Shown piece by piece: positions 39,351 through 51,143 of a DNA stretch of 64,000 nt. Under the pieces are notes generated by a model. It ran no database searches. It was not told the origin of the DNA and was given only the letters and a program-made list of their open reading frames with translations. Source of the DNA: Prunus persica (Eukaryota; Streptophyta; Magnoliopsida; Rosales; Rosaceae); NCBI RefSeq assembly GCF_000346465.2, contig NC_034009.1, forward strand, positions 41,299,158 through 41,363,157, read 5' to 3'. Position 1 is the first letter of the stretch; each line of letters opens with the position of its first letter. A program made the translations under genes and the position numbers.

Positions 39351-41380
39351 CGTTATCAGCACGAGAAGCTCTCAGGTATAATTTTTGTGCTGCACTATTA
39401 TTTATACTACTAACCATTATGTTGATGTAAAGAAGAAAAGTAGTGGAGGAGCTGTGGTCTGCTAGAGAGATATACGAGCAAACCAACTGGAAGGATAAGC
39501 TCCCTGCCTCTTACTTTTTCTATTATTTTATTATTTCTCCACACAATTTAATACTCATACTAACATCCAAAGCTAGTGAAGTTTGCAAGAGAAAAGAAGA
39601 AAAGCCAACATAATTTGTCTAGCTTTCAAACTAATGAATCATGTTGTTGATAAGATTCCAACGAAGAAAAAAAAAAGGGGGTTTGGAAAAGCTTCCTACA
39701 GTAATTTTCACTTTCTTATATTTTTAGTGGTGATTTTATTCCCACATTTATTTTATTTATGGTATGGTGTAGGTTTATTACCCATACGACAATATTTAAA
39801 GGGTGGTGCGGGTTTATCGTCCACGCCTTTGCTTATCTATTTTATTTATGGTATGGTGTAGGTTTATTACCCATACGGCAATATTTAAAGGGTGGTGCGG
39901 GTTTATCGTCCACGCCTTTGCTTTTATTTAAATGTATGGAGCAGAATTAGTGCCCATACAAGCACGTTTACTTTACCGCACATTTAATTTTATTTAAGGT
40001 ATGGTGCGGGATTAACTTCCATACAGCAAGCTATTTAATTTATTTAAGGTATGGTGCGGGATTAACGCCCATACAGCAAGCAATTTAATTTATGAATTTA
40101 TTTTACCGCACATTTACATTTATTTAAAGTATGGTGCGGGTTTATCGTCCATACCAGTAATTTATTTATCAGCAATTTATTTTATGGATTAATTGTGCTG
40201 TATGATAAGTTTTTACAGTATGCAGATCAGGACCAGAAGTTCCTTGATCCTCATCATACAATTACATCAGGACTTGAAGATCCTTGATGATGATATTAAT
40301 ATGAGAGCTGGCAGTCTCTCCGGTACTGTATTTGTAAACATGTGATAGGACTTAAGGGTCCTTGATCCCTGACATGTAAATAAGGACCTAGAGTTCCTTA
40401 ATGATGTAACAGTACCGTATTGGTTCATGGTGCCGTACACATGGATGATAACTGTACTGGCAGATGAATAGATACGTATTCATGACTTGATGAATAGTAC
40501 TATTCACATGAATAGTGACGTATGCATATTAACTATTTTGGGTAAACCGTCACTATATACAAAAGGGAACCTGCAGTTCCTTAAACTCATGGATGAGCAA
40601 TTAAATGAGATGCCAGAAGTTCCTCAAAATATGGACAATTATGTAAGGGTTTGAAGTCCCGAAATATGTACAGAAAATTGTAAAAATGTCCATACCATGA
40701 GAATATGTGGCTTTGGCCTGAAGTTCAAAATTTAACATTGTTGAGAACCTGAAGTTCCAACAATTAAATGGACAACCCTTGAGGTATTATTGCAAATTGT
40801 GGTATGCCACATATTTCTTTGGCATAAGAAGATGATAAATTTAATAAAGTTCGATTTTGTTATAATCGACACCTCAAGGAAGAAATATATTTTGTGAATT
40901 CCGGTTGTTAAGAATACACCGCGAAATGGATAATATTAATATAAACCTCAAATAATGAATTGAGGCTCCCCACATGTTTTGTTATATCTGGGCCGGAAGC
41001 CCATGGATCCAAATATATGAGAGATCCTGAACTTGAAGTTGTGGGTATATAGTAGTTAATGTTCTTCACTACTATATTGCGATATTATCATGACTTTTAC
41101 TCAATTCATATTTCATGTCCATTTGAAAAGGGCAAATAAATTCTGAGTTTGTGCCCAGGCCAAAAGTTCCGGGTTACCATGCGATAAAATATGAAATTTG
41201 GGAGAGACAATGTGGTTATTTGAACCTATAAGGCACAAGGTTCCAAACCGTCATTTTGAAAAGACGTAAAAACCACAGGTGTAAGTTTAAGAATGTGTGC
41301 AATAGGAAAGGAGCATATAACAGATAGATTTTTTCCACCTGCAATGAAGGTGCAGGCCCTGTAAAATCTATAAAATTACA
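39351..41380 (+). mobile_element. Internal leader region of the LTR retrotransposon, non-coding
   Basis: After the primer-binding-like site comes a non-coding leader with a hairpin-repeat array (39762-40156), then about 1 kb with recurrent CCAGAAGTTCC-like blocks (40220-41180). No gag, protease or pol motif is visible. Confidence 0.45.
39762..40156 (+). repeat. Array of eight hairpin-forming repeats
   Basis: Units of the type GTATGGTGCGGG, then a TTA loop, then CGTCCATAC occur at about 39762, 39806, 39851, 39890, 39931, 39999, 40049 and 40131. Each has a GTATGG/CCATAC stem. Two units have matched changes in both arms (GGTGG with CCACG). Spacers are TATTTAA-rich. Confidence 0.75.
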
Positions 41381-41932
41381 TTATGTTCTGGAAGCCTCTG
41401 AAGGAAGAGGACGACGCCTCTTAAGCTTAGCCATGAGCTTCTCGTGGTCTCCCAAAATTCTTTCATTGGAGACCTACAACATGTCTAGCCTTCTCAGTGT
41501 ATCAACGGAGTACGAACTCACCAGTTTCAACAAAGAATTATTCTCTCCTTTAAGTTTCCCAACCTCCTGTTGAGACTCATGAAGCATTCTTTGAAGAGAC
41601 GAATTTTCAGTTGTTAGCCTCTCAACCTCGTTTGCTCTGGCACGCAAACGATCAGCCATGTTAGAAACAGAAGCAGCACTCTGAATGCTAAAAGCCATTG
41701 AGTCATCAATAGCCTCTTCCTCAGATCTCCCTGTCAACAACATTTCATCCATTGGAGTAATGAAATTCCTAGCTACTATGACAGCAGTAGCATCATTCAT
41801 CATCACAGAATCATTAACTGTGAGATGACGATTTTGGGATACAAAGGATGGACGCCAAACTTGGGCATCATTGGTAGTTGTGGGAGCATCATTTAAATTG
41901 AAATAATTTGGGCAGGAAGAAGAGGAAGCCAT
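41381..41932 (-). pseudogene. Antisense ORF of a retroelement: coiled-coil protein with internal TAG
   Basis: On the minus strand an ORF starts at 41932 (MASSSSCPNYFNLNDA) and is open for 152 residues to a TAG at 41474-41476. The same frame is then open for 30 more codons to TAA at 41381-41383. That second part is Lys/Arg-rich (HEKLMAKLKRRRPLP) and continues the charged helical pattern of residues 95-145 (RARANEVERLTTENSSLQRM), a coiled coil. TAG differs from CAG (Gln) by one transition, so a longer protein of about 183 residues was probably cut by a point mutation. No DNA-binding or enzyme motif is seen. Similar proteins seem to recur in plant genomes as repeat-borne genes, but this is from memory and needs a search. 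Confidence 0.55.
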
Positions 41933-41944
41933 TTTAAGAAGGTT

Positions 41945-42950
41945 TTGAAGAAAGTCTTACAAAAACTAAAGTTTCAGAAAATGAAGGAAGTTGAGTTGAA
42001 CGCAATTGCTCTAATCAAGTTTTACAAAGGCAATATCTATAGACGAAAATGTGGCAACATTTCCAGGATCCCAATATCTTCTCGAATCCCCATATTATCT
42101 TTTTCTTTCCCAGAGTCCAAAACTTCACGTGGCCTCTAATAATGCCTATCGGCACTTTCGGCGTTTTCAAGTATTATTTTCAAAGCCGATCTTGCTTTAC
42201 GGATTTCACGGAGCTACTTTTTCAAAAATATCCCGAGAATCTCGCAATTTTCCTATTAAAAAAACTGTTTTAAGTCTTTTTCCGGGAAATTGTAGACAAT
42301 TAAACTAATCGTGTATAAAAGTACTACTGAATTGGAAATTTGTGAATGTGATTGCGATTGCAGGCTCTTTAGTTTTTAGTCTTGGTCTTGGTTTTTACTT
42401 TTCAGTCAAATAAAACCAAAATTGTTAAGAAACGGACAATTATTGCTACACCAACTTTTTGTTTCTTCTCCCTTTTCTACATCATAACCATTGCCAGGAA
42501 ATTTAAGTGGATCCATTAAACTATTTAGCTGACGTATGTGCTTGCTATGTAGCACGGTGACCACTAGCAGACCTCGAAATTTTTTGACTGAAGTGTAATA
42601 TTGACTAAGTATGAAAAATGATTTTTCGGAAAATTATTTTCTCAAGATAATTTTTGGCGGCTTTTATTCGTTACACATCAAATAAGAAAATTTGATTTTA
42701 TGGGATTTTAGTATGAAGTATATATTGATTTAATGAGTCATCATTTTTAGCCTAAATCGTATTTTGCACTAAAACTGATTTTTCATATTTTGATTTGGTG
42801 AGAATTTGATTTTCTAGTATTTTTATTTGAATCCAAGTGGGGGGTACTTCCTTATTTACATTGTAAACTTAAGTAAATGAAGTAATATTAAATGAAAGTA
42901 GCTAAAAAGATAGTTAACAACGTAATTAAGTTAAGAGATCTAATATCAAA
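41945..42950. other. Intergenic, no gene
   Basis: It lies between the antisense ORF and the duplicated upstream segment. The left part may hold the promoter of the antisense ORF. AT-rich, no supported coding region. Confidence 0.4.
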
Positions 42951-42952
42951 AG

Positions 42953-43805
42953 GGTAAACAACATTATGACTAATTTTGTATTGAGTTTGAATCAATTATC
43001 ATCTGAGTGTATGGATGAAACTTAACATTATTCTCAAGTAATTGAGTTCGAATCGTATTATCATTTGATCGTGTTTAGCTCACTAAGCTGAATTCTTTAA
43101 TATTACTTACTCTACCCTCAGAGAAGTAATTATATAGATTATTATCGAAAACTCCTCCATCCATTACCTTTTTCCTTTTATTAGGTGAACATGTTAATGT
43201 GGTATAACAAAATGACAATAACATCACACGGTTTACCACCTAAATTGGGATGATTTTCTGTGTTTTTGGTGTCTGATTTTAAGAGAGCTTATATTTTGTC
43301 TTTATGGATTTTTTTTTTTTTAAAGTAAAAAAGATGAGTCAGCATGCATGAAAAAATTTGTACCACCATGTCATCCATGCATTTAATCAAATACTATACT
43401 AGTACGAGTCTCACGATTAATTAAACCCTGATGACACAAACCCAACGCTATGCCATAATTAAAAATCACAATAAAATATATGGTATAGAAAGGAAATACA
43501 TTCAAATATAGGGCCACATTGCAAGCAAATGAAGCCCCCATTCCCCCTATGCAACTATATATACACGTGCCATGGCACCAATGCTTAACGATCCAAAGCT
43601 ATAAACCATCAACATATACCATGGGAGAAGTCAACCCATCATACATCCTTTCAGAAGAACACAGGCCCAAACACGTCATCACTGAAGGTGAAGGAATCCC
43701 ATTGATCGATCTCTCTCCAATAACCAACAGGGAAGGGTTATCAGCTGATCCCAATAAGGCAGTGGAAGACCTTGCTGCTAAGATAGGTGAGGCTTGCAGG
43801 ACTTG
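42953..43805 (+). repeat. Upstream and exon 1 segment duplicated at 31737-32568
   Basis: This is the intact partner of the truncated copy. Homology starts at GGGTAAACAA and runs through the promoter and 5' UTR into exon 1. Confidence 0.85.
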
Positions 43806-46035
43806 GGGGTTCTTCAGTGTGATCAACCATGGCGTGCCTTTGGGCATCCGGAGAAGAATCATGGAGGTGGCACGGAAATTTTTCGCATTGCCGGTGGAGG
43901 AGAAGAAGAAAGTGAGCAGAGAGGACCATAACACTGCAGGGTTTCATAACGATGAGCATAGCAAAGACTTTAAGGATTGGAAAGAGGTTTATGATTTTTA
44001 TGTTAATGATGGGATGCTAATGCCGGCTTCCCATGAACTTGATGACCCTGAAATTGTTCCGTGGTTCACTCCATGGCCCGAGAACCTACCCGAGTTCAGG
44101 TAAAAGTACACTAACGATGATGTATAATTCATAGACAGTCTGACACAGGGACGGATCCACAGAGGAGCAAGGGTGGTCAATTGACCCCTGCAACTCCGGA
44201 ATCCGCCACTAGAGGAAGAAAAATTGACCCCTGCAATGGCTGGATCTTCGAGGAAATGCCTCAAAGGGTTGCAGCAACTTCAACTTCAGCGCAGCAAGCA
44301 AGCATTGCACGCAGAGCGCTTCCTTTTTTTCGTCTTTTGATTCATGGGGCCCAGCCATCTGTTCGAGGAAATGCCTCAAAGGGTTGCAGCAACTTCAACT
44401 TCAGCGCAGCAAGCAAGCATTGCACGCAGAGCGCTTCCTTTTTTTCGTCTTTTGATTCATGGAGAAACGACACCGTTTCATTTAAGTTTTTAATTTTTTT
44501 TTTTTTATAAACATATTAAAATAAACAGGGGCAACAGCAAGCAATGGAGCTTGCTACCCGATAAAGCCCACAATCCCCAATACATTGGACATTTCAAACG
44601 CAATATGCTATTATGTTTTCAATTTTTTTTTCTCTTTCCCAATCTTGCTTTTTCTCTTCTTTTTCATTTCAGTTTTTTCCTTTTGCTCTTTACTTTGTGT
44701 TTACTTTTTATTTTACATTTTTTTCCTTTTCATGTATTTTTATTTATTACATAATTTTAGCTCATTCAATTTTATAATTTATTTTTGTCTTGCTTTTATT
44801 TTTTTCAATATTTTTAATACATCGATGTAGTTGTAACCGAGATAAATTACATCGCCGACTGTCCTGCAATGTTTATAATATTTCTTAGTAGATTGATAGG
44901 TTTAAAGTTTGTTACTTTAGGAGTTGAATCTTTGTGCATTTTAATATAAGGTTTTTGTTTTTGTGGATTGGTTAATATAGTTAATAAAAATATGGTGGAT
45001 TGATTTAATATGTGGTTTGTAATGTTGTTTTCTCAGTGAATTATATATGAATGATAATTTATCGTTTTATTTTTATGGGATAAATATTGATGTTTTTCTT
45101 GATTAGTTGTTGAGGTTTTTTTTTTGTTTGTTGCCAAGGAGGTTTAATTTTGGTTAGTTATTGTTAGTTTGAATAAATTAAGGGTTTTTTTAATATAAAA
45201 AAATTTATGGATCTACTTTGTATAGAAATTTTTTAGCTTTTTGAAAGGAAAATTTCTGGATCCATCCATAGTTTGACATGTAATTGTCACGACAAAATAT
45301 CACAGTTCATGATACATATATAATTCTTGTATAAAAACTAATTCAGATTTTGTGGTTTGTTGAGATCAGGGAGACATGCGAAGAATACGGTCGAGCATGT
45401 GAGAAGCTATTCTTCAATTTGTTGGAACTTGTCAGCCTCAGCTTAGGCTTACCCCCGGAGAGGCTGCATGGGTACTTTGAGAATCAAGCAAGCTTTGCCC
45501 GACTCAATTACTACCCTCCATGTCCCAAACCGGAACTTGTTCTTGGCACCGGTGGACACAAGGACCCTAGTGCTCTAACGGTCCTCGCTCAAGAAGATGT
45601 CGAAGGCCTCGACGTGCTTCGAAAATCAGACGGAGCATGGGTTCGTGTCAAGCCTGTCCCGGATTCCTTTGTCATCAATGTTGGCGATGTTCTTCAGGTA
45701 TTATACAAACAATTACGACTTTGTGTGGATACGACTATCTTTTAACTCGGTGGAGACTGGTTGGACCTTTTTGGCAGGTATGGAGCAATGACCTTTACGA
45801 AAGTGTCGAGCATCGGGCCGAGGTGAATGCAGAAACAGAAAGGTATTCCATCCCTATATTTTTTCACCCTTCTCATGATGTAACCATGAAGCCGTTGGAT
45901 GAGTTGGTTGATGAACAAAGCCCGGCCAAGTACCCCGAATACAAGGCAGGGAAGTGGCTGAATTTGAGGATGTATAATAACTACAAGAAACATGGCTTCT
46001 ATATGCGGATGACTGACTACAAGGTTGCTGCTTAG
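43621..46035 (+). CDS. 2-oxoglutarate/Fe(II)-dependent dioxygenase, DOXC class (354 aa)
   Basis: Soluble non-haem iron oxygenase; substrate unknown. Such enzymes act in flavonoid, hormone and defence metabolism. Three exons (43621-44099, 45370-45697, 45778-46035) join in frame. DIOX_N domain is residues about 25-135 (IPLIDLSPI, WGFFSVINHGVP). The catalytic core has NYYPPCP at 206-212, iron ligands His223 and Asp225 (GGHKDPSALT) and His281 (SVEHRAEVN), and the 2-oxoglutarate-binding Arg291 and Ser293 (RYSIP). All key residues are present. The ATG at 43621 is chosen over an in-frame one at 43519 because a TATATATAC element lies between them (about 43557) and homology of the family starts with MGEV. 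Closest family by eye: proteins with an MGExxPxFI-type start such as Arabidopsis At3g19000. A broken copy lies at 32386. Confidence 0.92.
44146..45270. mobile_element. hAT-like element in dioxygenase intron 1, 1125 bp
   Basis: Terminal inverted repeats of 14 bp (CAGGGACGGATCCA on the left; TATGGATGGATCCA inward from the right; 11 of 14 match). An 8-bp target duplication with one mismatch flanks it: GTCTGACA (44138-44145) and GTTTGACA (45271-45278). It fills about 89 percent of intron 1. No transposase ORF. Confidence 0.75.
44247..44462 (+). repeat. 101-bp tandem duplication inside the hAT-like element
   Basis: Two nearly identical copies (44247-44347 and 44362-44462) start TTCGAGGAAATGCCTC and end TTTTGATTCATGG, separated by 14 bp. 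Confidence 0.85.
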
Positions 46036-46658
46036 TTATGGATATATGCTCCAAGTGGCCAAATCTGGGTGTTTCATGCATGCGATCATCGAATAATCAA
46101 CGGCTATATATAATGTCACAATAAAAAGGGCTTCGGCTTTGTATGATTTTCAAGTTATGTCTTGCAAAATTAAAATAAAATGAACTGAGCTTCAAAACTA
46201 TTGAGCTCACCAAATTGAAACCTGAAACAATAAGGACACTTATTAGGGGGCATAAACATTGTCTAAATTATACATGCAGACGTATCATCCTAATCTGAAT
46301 AGAGTCACTAATCACTAAACGATTAAATTATACGTTCATTCTCTAACTATATACAATAAAACTCAGAACAACTACTTCGGTTCAAGTTAGGAGAGTCAGT
46401 CAGGTTTACGGTTCCATCGGTTATTGAGTTCACTGCATAGATCTAAAGAAAAATCTGGCTTTCTGATTAAAGAAAAGAGCAAACTAACTACTACAATGAC
46501 AAATACGTACATAAAGAAAACCGGTACGTAACGTAAACAATGACCCTCATAATATGTGTTCTGATTATATATATATACTTGCCTCTCAATTAGCATTAGA
46601 AGAACTCATACTAATTTCTACATAATACAAAATTTCATTTGCAAGAGAACTCGTAGAT

Positions 46659-46692
<34 letters not shown>

Positions 46693-46956
46693 ATATGTGC
46701 ACACAACCTGTCTGGGGTTGCTCGCTTGTGAAGAATATATACAACATTGACATCTAAAGTGATTACTTACAGAAGGCAAAGGGTGCAAACTCTGGGACGA
46801 CCTGTTGGAACTTTCTGCCACACTGAAGGCACCAAAGATTCCTTGGAGTGATCTGCCTGTTCGACCTCTCAACTTGTCTTAATTTTAAGTTAGAGATGTT
46901 GCTAGTTTCACGAACTGAAGTGCAATGACCTAATTCAAAATAAAATACTATCACAG
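46036..46956. other. Convergent intergenic region between dioxygenase and PDS5
   Basis: It holds the 3' UTRs of both genes. (AT)n at 46661-46690. A possible AATAAAA signal near 46119 for the dioxygenase. No further gene. Confidence 0.5.
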
Positions 46957-49900
46957 CTAATTAAGTTTCTTTTGTCTTCGAGTTCTTCTGGGAACCTGAA
47001 ATAAGCAAACAGAAATTAGTGTTATACATAACCAGGGATATGTCAATAAACACACACATACAGGGGACGATATTTTCTTTGGCTGACAGTTTGCTAAGCA
47101 AAATTTGGAATTTCCATCTTCGTAGATGTTTGATTAATCGAAGTGTGGGGAATCAAATCCAACGCTTGAATACTGTGCTCTATAAGCTTTGTTTGGGTAG
47201 CAATGTTTATTAAATATGACGAGAGAAAAGGAAAGTGGTTTATTTACCAATAAAAGCAGAGGAACACTTATTCGAAGAATTATGGAAGCCATTTAAATGA
47301 AGATTATAGCTTGTAAGAGTTTCAAAAATAGGGGAAGAAAATACGATTCTTTATAGGGGATAAGAAAAATTCAAACATAATTCACTTGGAATTTATTGTA
47401 CCAAAACATTATAAAGAAAAAAAGTACGATTTTAACATTTATCACAAAAAATCAGACTTGGGAGTTATATTATCTAAACAGACAACGTTAGCTCCTAGGA
47501 AATTATTCCACTTGGTTCCTTAAAATATAAGAGCAAAGTGAAATAATAAGAAGGAAAAAATATTGCAAGCCTTACAGCAGCCTCATTCATATCAGTAATT
47601 TCTGATGCTGAGGTGTCCACAGAGGCTTTCCTCCCCACCTTTTGTTTCTGCTGCATCCAAAACTACAGAGTTAGCCACAAGATCATTGGAACAGTGCAAA
47701 GAATTCAGGGTGCAACTTTCAGACTTCACAAGCAAACACTGCACACCCAAAAAGGCACAACAACTTTCATGCTAGTTTAATGTTGTCAAATTGTGTTTAT
47801 ACTCCTGGGTGGTTCCAGGCTTCAAGCATGCACTGAAAATTTTAATGAATGCTGAGTCAATTAAATATAAAAACTTTTTATGAATGATCAGTTTATGACT
47901 AAAACTGAATTACATGGAGGTGAAATTGAAATTTTTTATCGAAGTCCACTTAAGCTTTCAACAGTACAACCAGTTTTTTTTTTTTTTTTTTTTAAATTTA
48001 AAAAAGTTTGTAAATGTTAAACTGAAGTTCACATTTGCAAGCTAATAAGCATTATTTCACCCTTACCTTTTCCTCCAGTGAGTCATCACTTATAGTTTCC
48101 CAGCTCTCACTTGCCAAGCATACCAATTGAACATCCCCACTACTATCACACGTGATCTGCCAATAGGATGGGAAATTAAGCACGATGAAAAAGTGACAAT
48201 GGATGTGCAATACTCACATGCCAAAAATAATAGTAACAGGTTAGGAAGGATGTATTTTATTCTCTAAAAAAATTCCACGTAGTTGCTGAACTACAGAAAT
48301 TGTTATTTTTGAAACTAGTCATATTTATTCACCTTGTGTGTGTTGTTTTGAGAATTATAACCATCCACTGTACCTGAATAAAAACTGGAAAAGAAAAATC
48401 AAATACTGTTATAAAGAAGGGCTACAACAATGTTGAAAAATCATCTCTTTCATTGGAAAAATGCTCACCATTTATCTACTGGAGACAAAAATTTGATCCG
48501 TTGCCCAACCAATGCCTCGGCCTTTTTACTAATTTCCTACAAAATTCATACAGAAGTGTTAAATATGAAATACAATTTCAAGTGCATTGAACGGGAGAGC
48601 TTATTCTTACTTTCAGGCTGCAAGGGCCCTTCAGCTTCGCCCTGGGGTGATTGGAATGCTCCACATCAATGGTATTGCTTTTGAAATTCTGGATTGAGAC
48701 ATTTGATCCACCTAGAGAAGATATTGTAGCTACAGAATCACAAGATGAAAGTATTTCTTTTTCCAGACTAGTTTCAGATTTTTTAGATACACCACTTGGG
48801 TAATCGTTATTAGAACAATCATGGAATGCAACTGATCCAGGAGCACTTGGAGAGAGAGCTCGTTTTCTCCTACGTCCTCCTGTACTGTTGCCTTCTTTCT
48901 CAGGTTTTTGGGCTTCAGCTCTCCCATCTTTGGACAAATTAACTATCTTGCAAGATGCTAAGATAAGTTTGTTGTCTTTGACAACATCAGCTTGTGTTCT
49001 ATCCTCTTGACACTTACGCCCGCGTTTAGGAAGTGTACTAGCAGGCTGGAAGGTAAACAAAGATTTTCCGTCGAGACAAAAATATAAAGAAAAATTTAGA
49101 CAATCCTGGGGCCACATAAATTTCAACAGTAAATGAACAGTACAGATACATACCAAAGAGATATTAGATTTAAATATCTGAATTACTCTTTTGACAAAGT
49201 GCTCGTCAAAACATGACTGAGTAAGGCATCTTGAATTAGACTGCAGACAACAAATAATAAAAATGTAAAAAGATGTGGAACATTTAAATAGAACATTAAA
49301 TTTTCTTTCAGCCAAAAGATAGAGAAAATAATTTTGAAATTTTCTTCCAAAACAGCTCACACTTTTATTAGCAATACTCACTTTGTATAAGGATGATGGT
49401 AACAAAATTTGCCCAGGAGCATGTGATGCGGAGAGGCCATTATGATTTGTTAATGTCACAAAAGAGTGTCCAATGTCTGCTAGAACGTGCAGCTTCTGCA
49501 TTGTAAGAAAAACCTCCTTTCCATAAACATAAAATGTAAACATAAAGTGAAAGAGGGGGAAAGCTATTCTCTGAGGGAAAATTCTTACAGGAGTTCTTTC
49601 AACATCTATAACATCCTCAGATCTCTTAATTGCACGGAAAATGCAGATCAAATACAAGACAGAATCCTTGACATTATCCAGGGCACCATCAGCATTACTA
49701 GCATTTATTAAAGCCTGTAGTAAAACAAACAATGGACTGCAAAGAGACATAATCCAAAGTGTCACCATAACTCATTCATATCCAGTACTAGGAAATCTGC
49801 AATGTGATTAAGTCAAATGGATCTTCATACCTGCAAAACCGAGCATATGTTTCTTCATCTAGAGAGTCCATAGGTGGGAAGCTTGTATCATGAGCAAGAA

Positions 49901-50654
49901 GATGGATCAAGAATACCACTATGTATGCTGGAAAATCAGTGATTAATCCTTCTTGCACTCCAGAGATTTGATGCAGTTGAGCTTCTCTACTGTAATCCTT
50001 GACAAACTCTGCCATATATTTTAACGACTAAATTGAATGGTATTAGCAAACATTACTTGATATAAGTCTACATAAATAATTGCATAGATAAATCATATTT
50101 AGCATACATCATCTTGCAGATCCTTGAGGCAATCTGAGGTGGCCATTGCAAAAGCACATGCATATCTGCTAGGTATAGCATGCTCCTTCAGTAATTTGTG
50201 TGCTTTATCAAGAAATAATCTTCTAACCAAAGGAGAGTCATCCTGGAATGTGTCATGAGAAAACAACTGTCCATAAAAACATAATTACATGGAAATTCAC
50301 TTCAAGAGTGATAATGAAATCAAATTTGAAGAAACTGAAGAATATACACACAGTAAAGGATGCAAGTCAACTCAACTAAACTAAGCCTTAATTGGTGAAT
50401 AATATCAGATGCATGTGTAAGAAATAATGCAGGATTACTGATACCATCTAGGGACATTATTTTATTCTTTATTTAAGTGCATTTATTTGAACATTTTTCA
50501 ATCAATCTATGAATGAGACCACTCACTGGACAAGGTAATAATACTAAGTTAGAGCTACAAACACATGTAAAGCTATAAAACCATCATGAACCTCCACAAA
50601 ACTAAAAACTCATCAGGACTTTGTTTCCATTGCTTTTATAGGAAACCGAGAATT

Positions 50655-50712
<58 letters not shown>

Positions 50713-51092
50713 CTCCAATACGTATTTTATGTTTAAGGATTGGNNNNNNNNNNNNNNNNNNNNNNNNNNNNNNNNNNNNNNNNNNNNNNNNNNNNNNNNN
50801 NNNNNNNNNNNNNNNNNNNNNNNNNNNNNNNNNNNNNNNNNNNTCTTGAGAGAGATCTCATATGTCTAGCGCTATCTAGTGGTCTCAGCTATAGCATAGA
50901 AGGAGTCGTCGGAGCAGAAATCGTCTCATGCTAACCTGTGTGCTTGTGAGTTGTAGATGGATAGAGACACGAACATACTTTCTCTCCGTTTCTTGATTTT
51001 ATCTTTATGTTGCAAAATAAATGCCCCCACGAGATCTCTCTCTCAGGCTGGCTCTCTCTCTCTGACCCTTCCTTTCACTCCTTCTCTCTGTA

Positions 51093-51143
<51 letters not shown>

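Noticed and set aside
39762..40156. CRISPR-like array
   Set aside because: Repeats are imperfect hairpins with AT-rich irregular spacers inside a plant retrotransposon leader.
43519..43620. 34-residue N-terminal extension of the dioxygenase
   Set aside because: The in-frame upstream ATG lies upstream of a TATA-like element at about 43557, and the family starts at the MGEV methionine at 43621.
44551..44830. Phe/Leu-rich ORFs in dioxygenase intron 1
   Set aside because: They come from poly-T-rich sequence inside the hAT-like element.
46763..46954. Possible extra C-terminal exon after the PDS5 stop (WCLQCGRKFQQVVPEF)
   Set aside because: It follows the TAG that ends the in-phase [10 protein letters not shown] exon, and no splice path was found that keeps frame; treated as 3' UTR.
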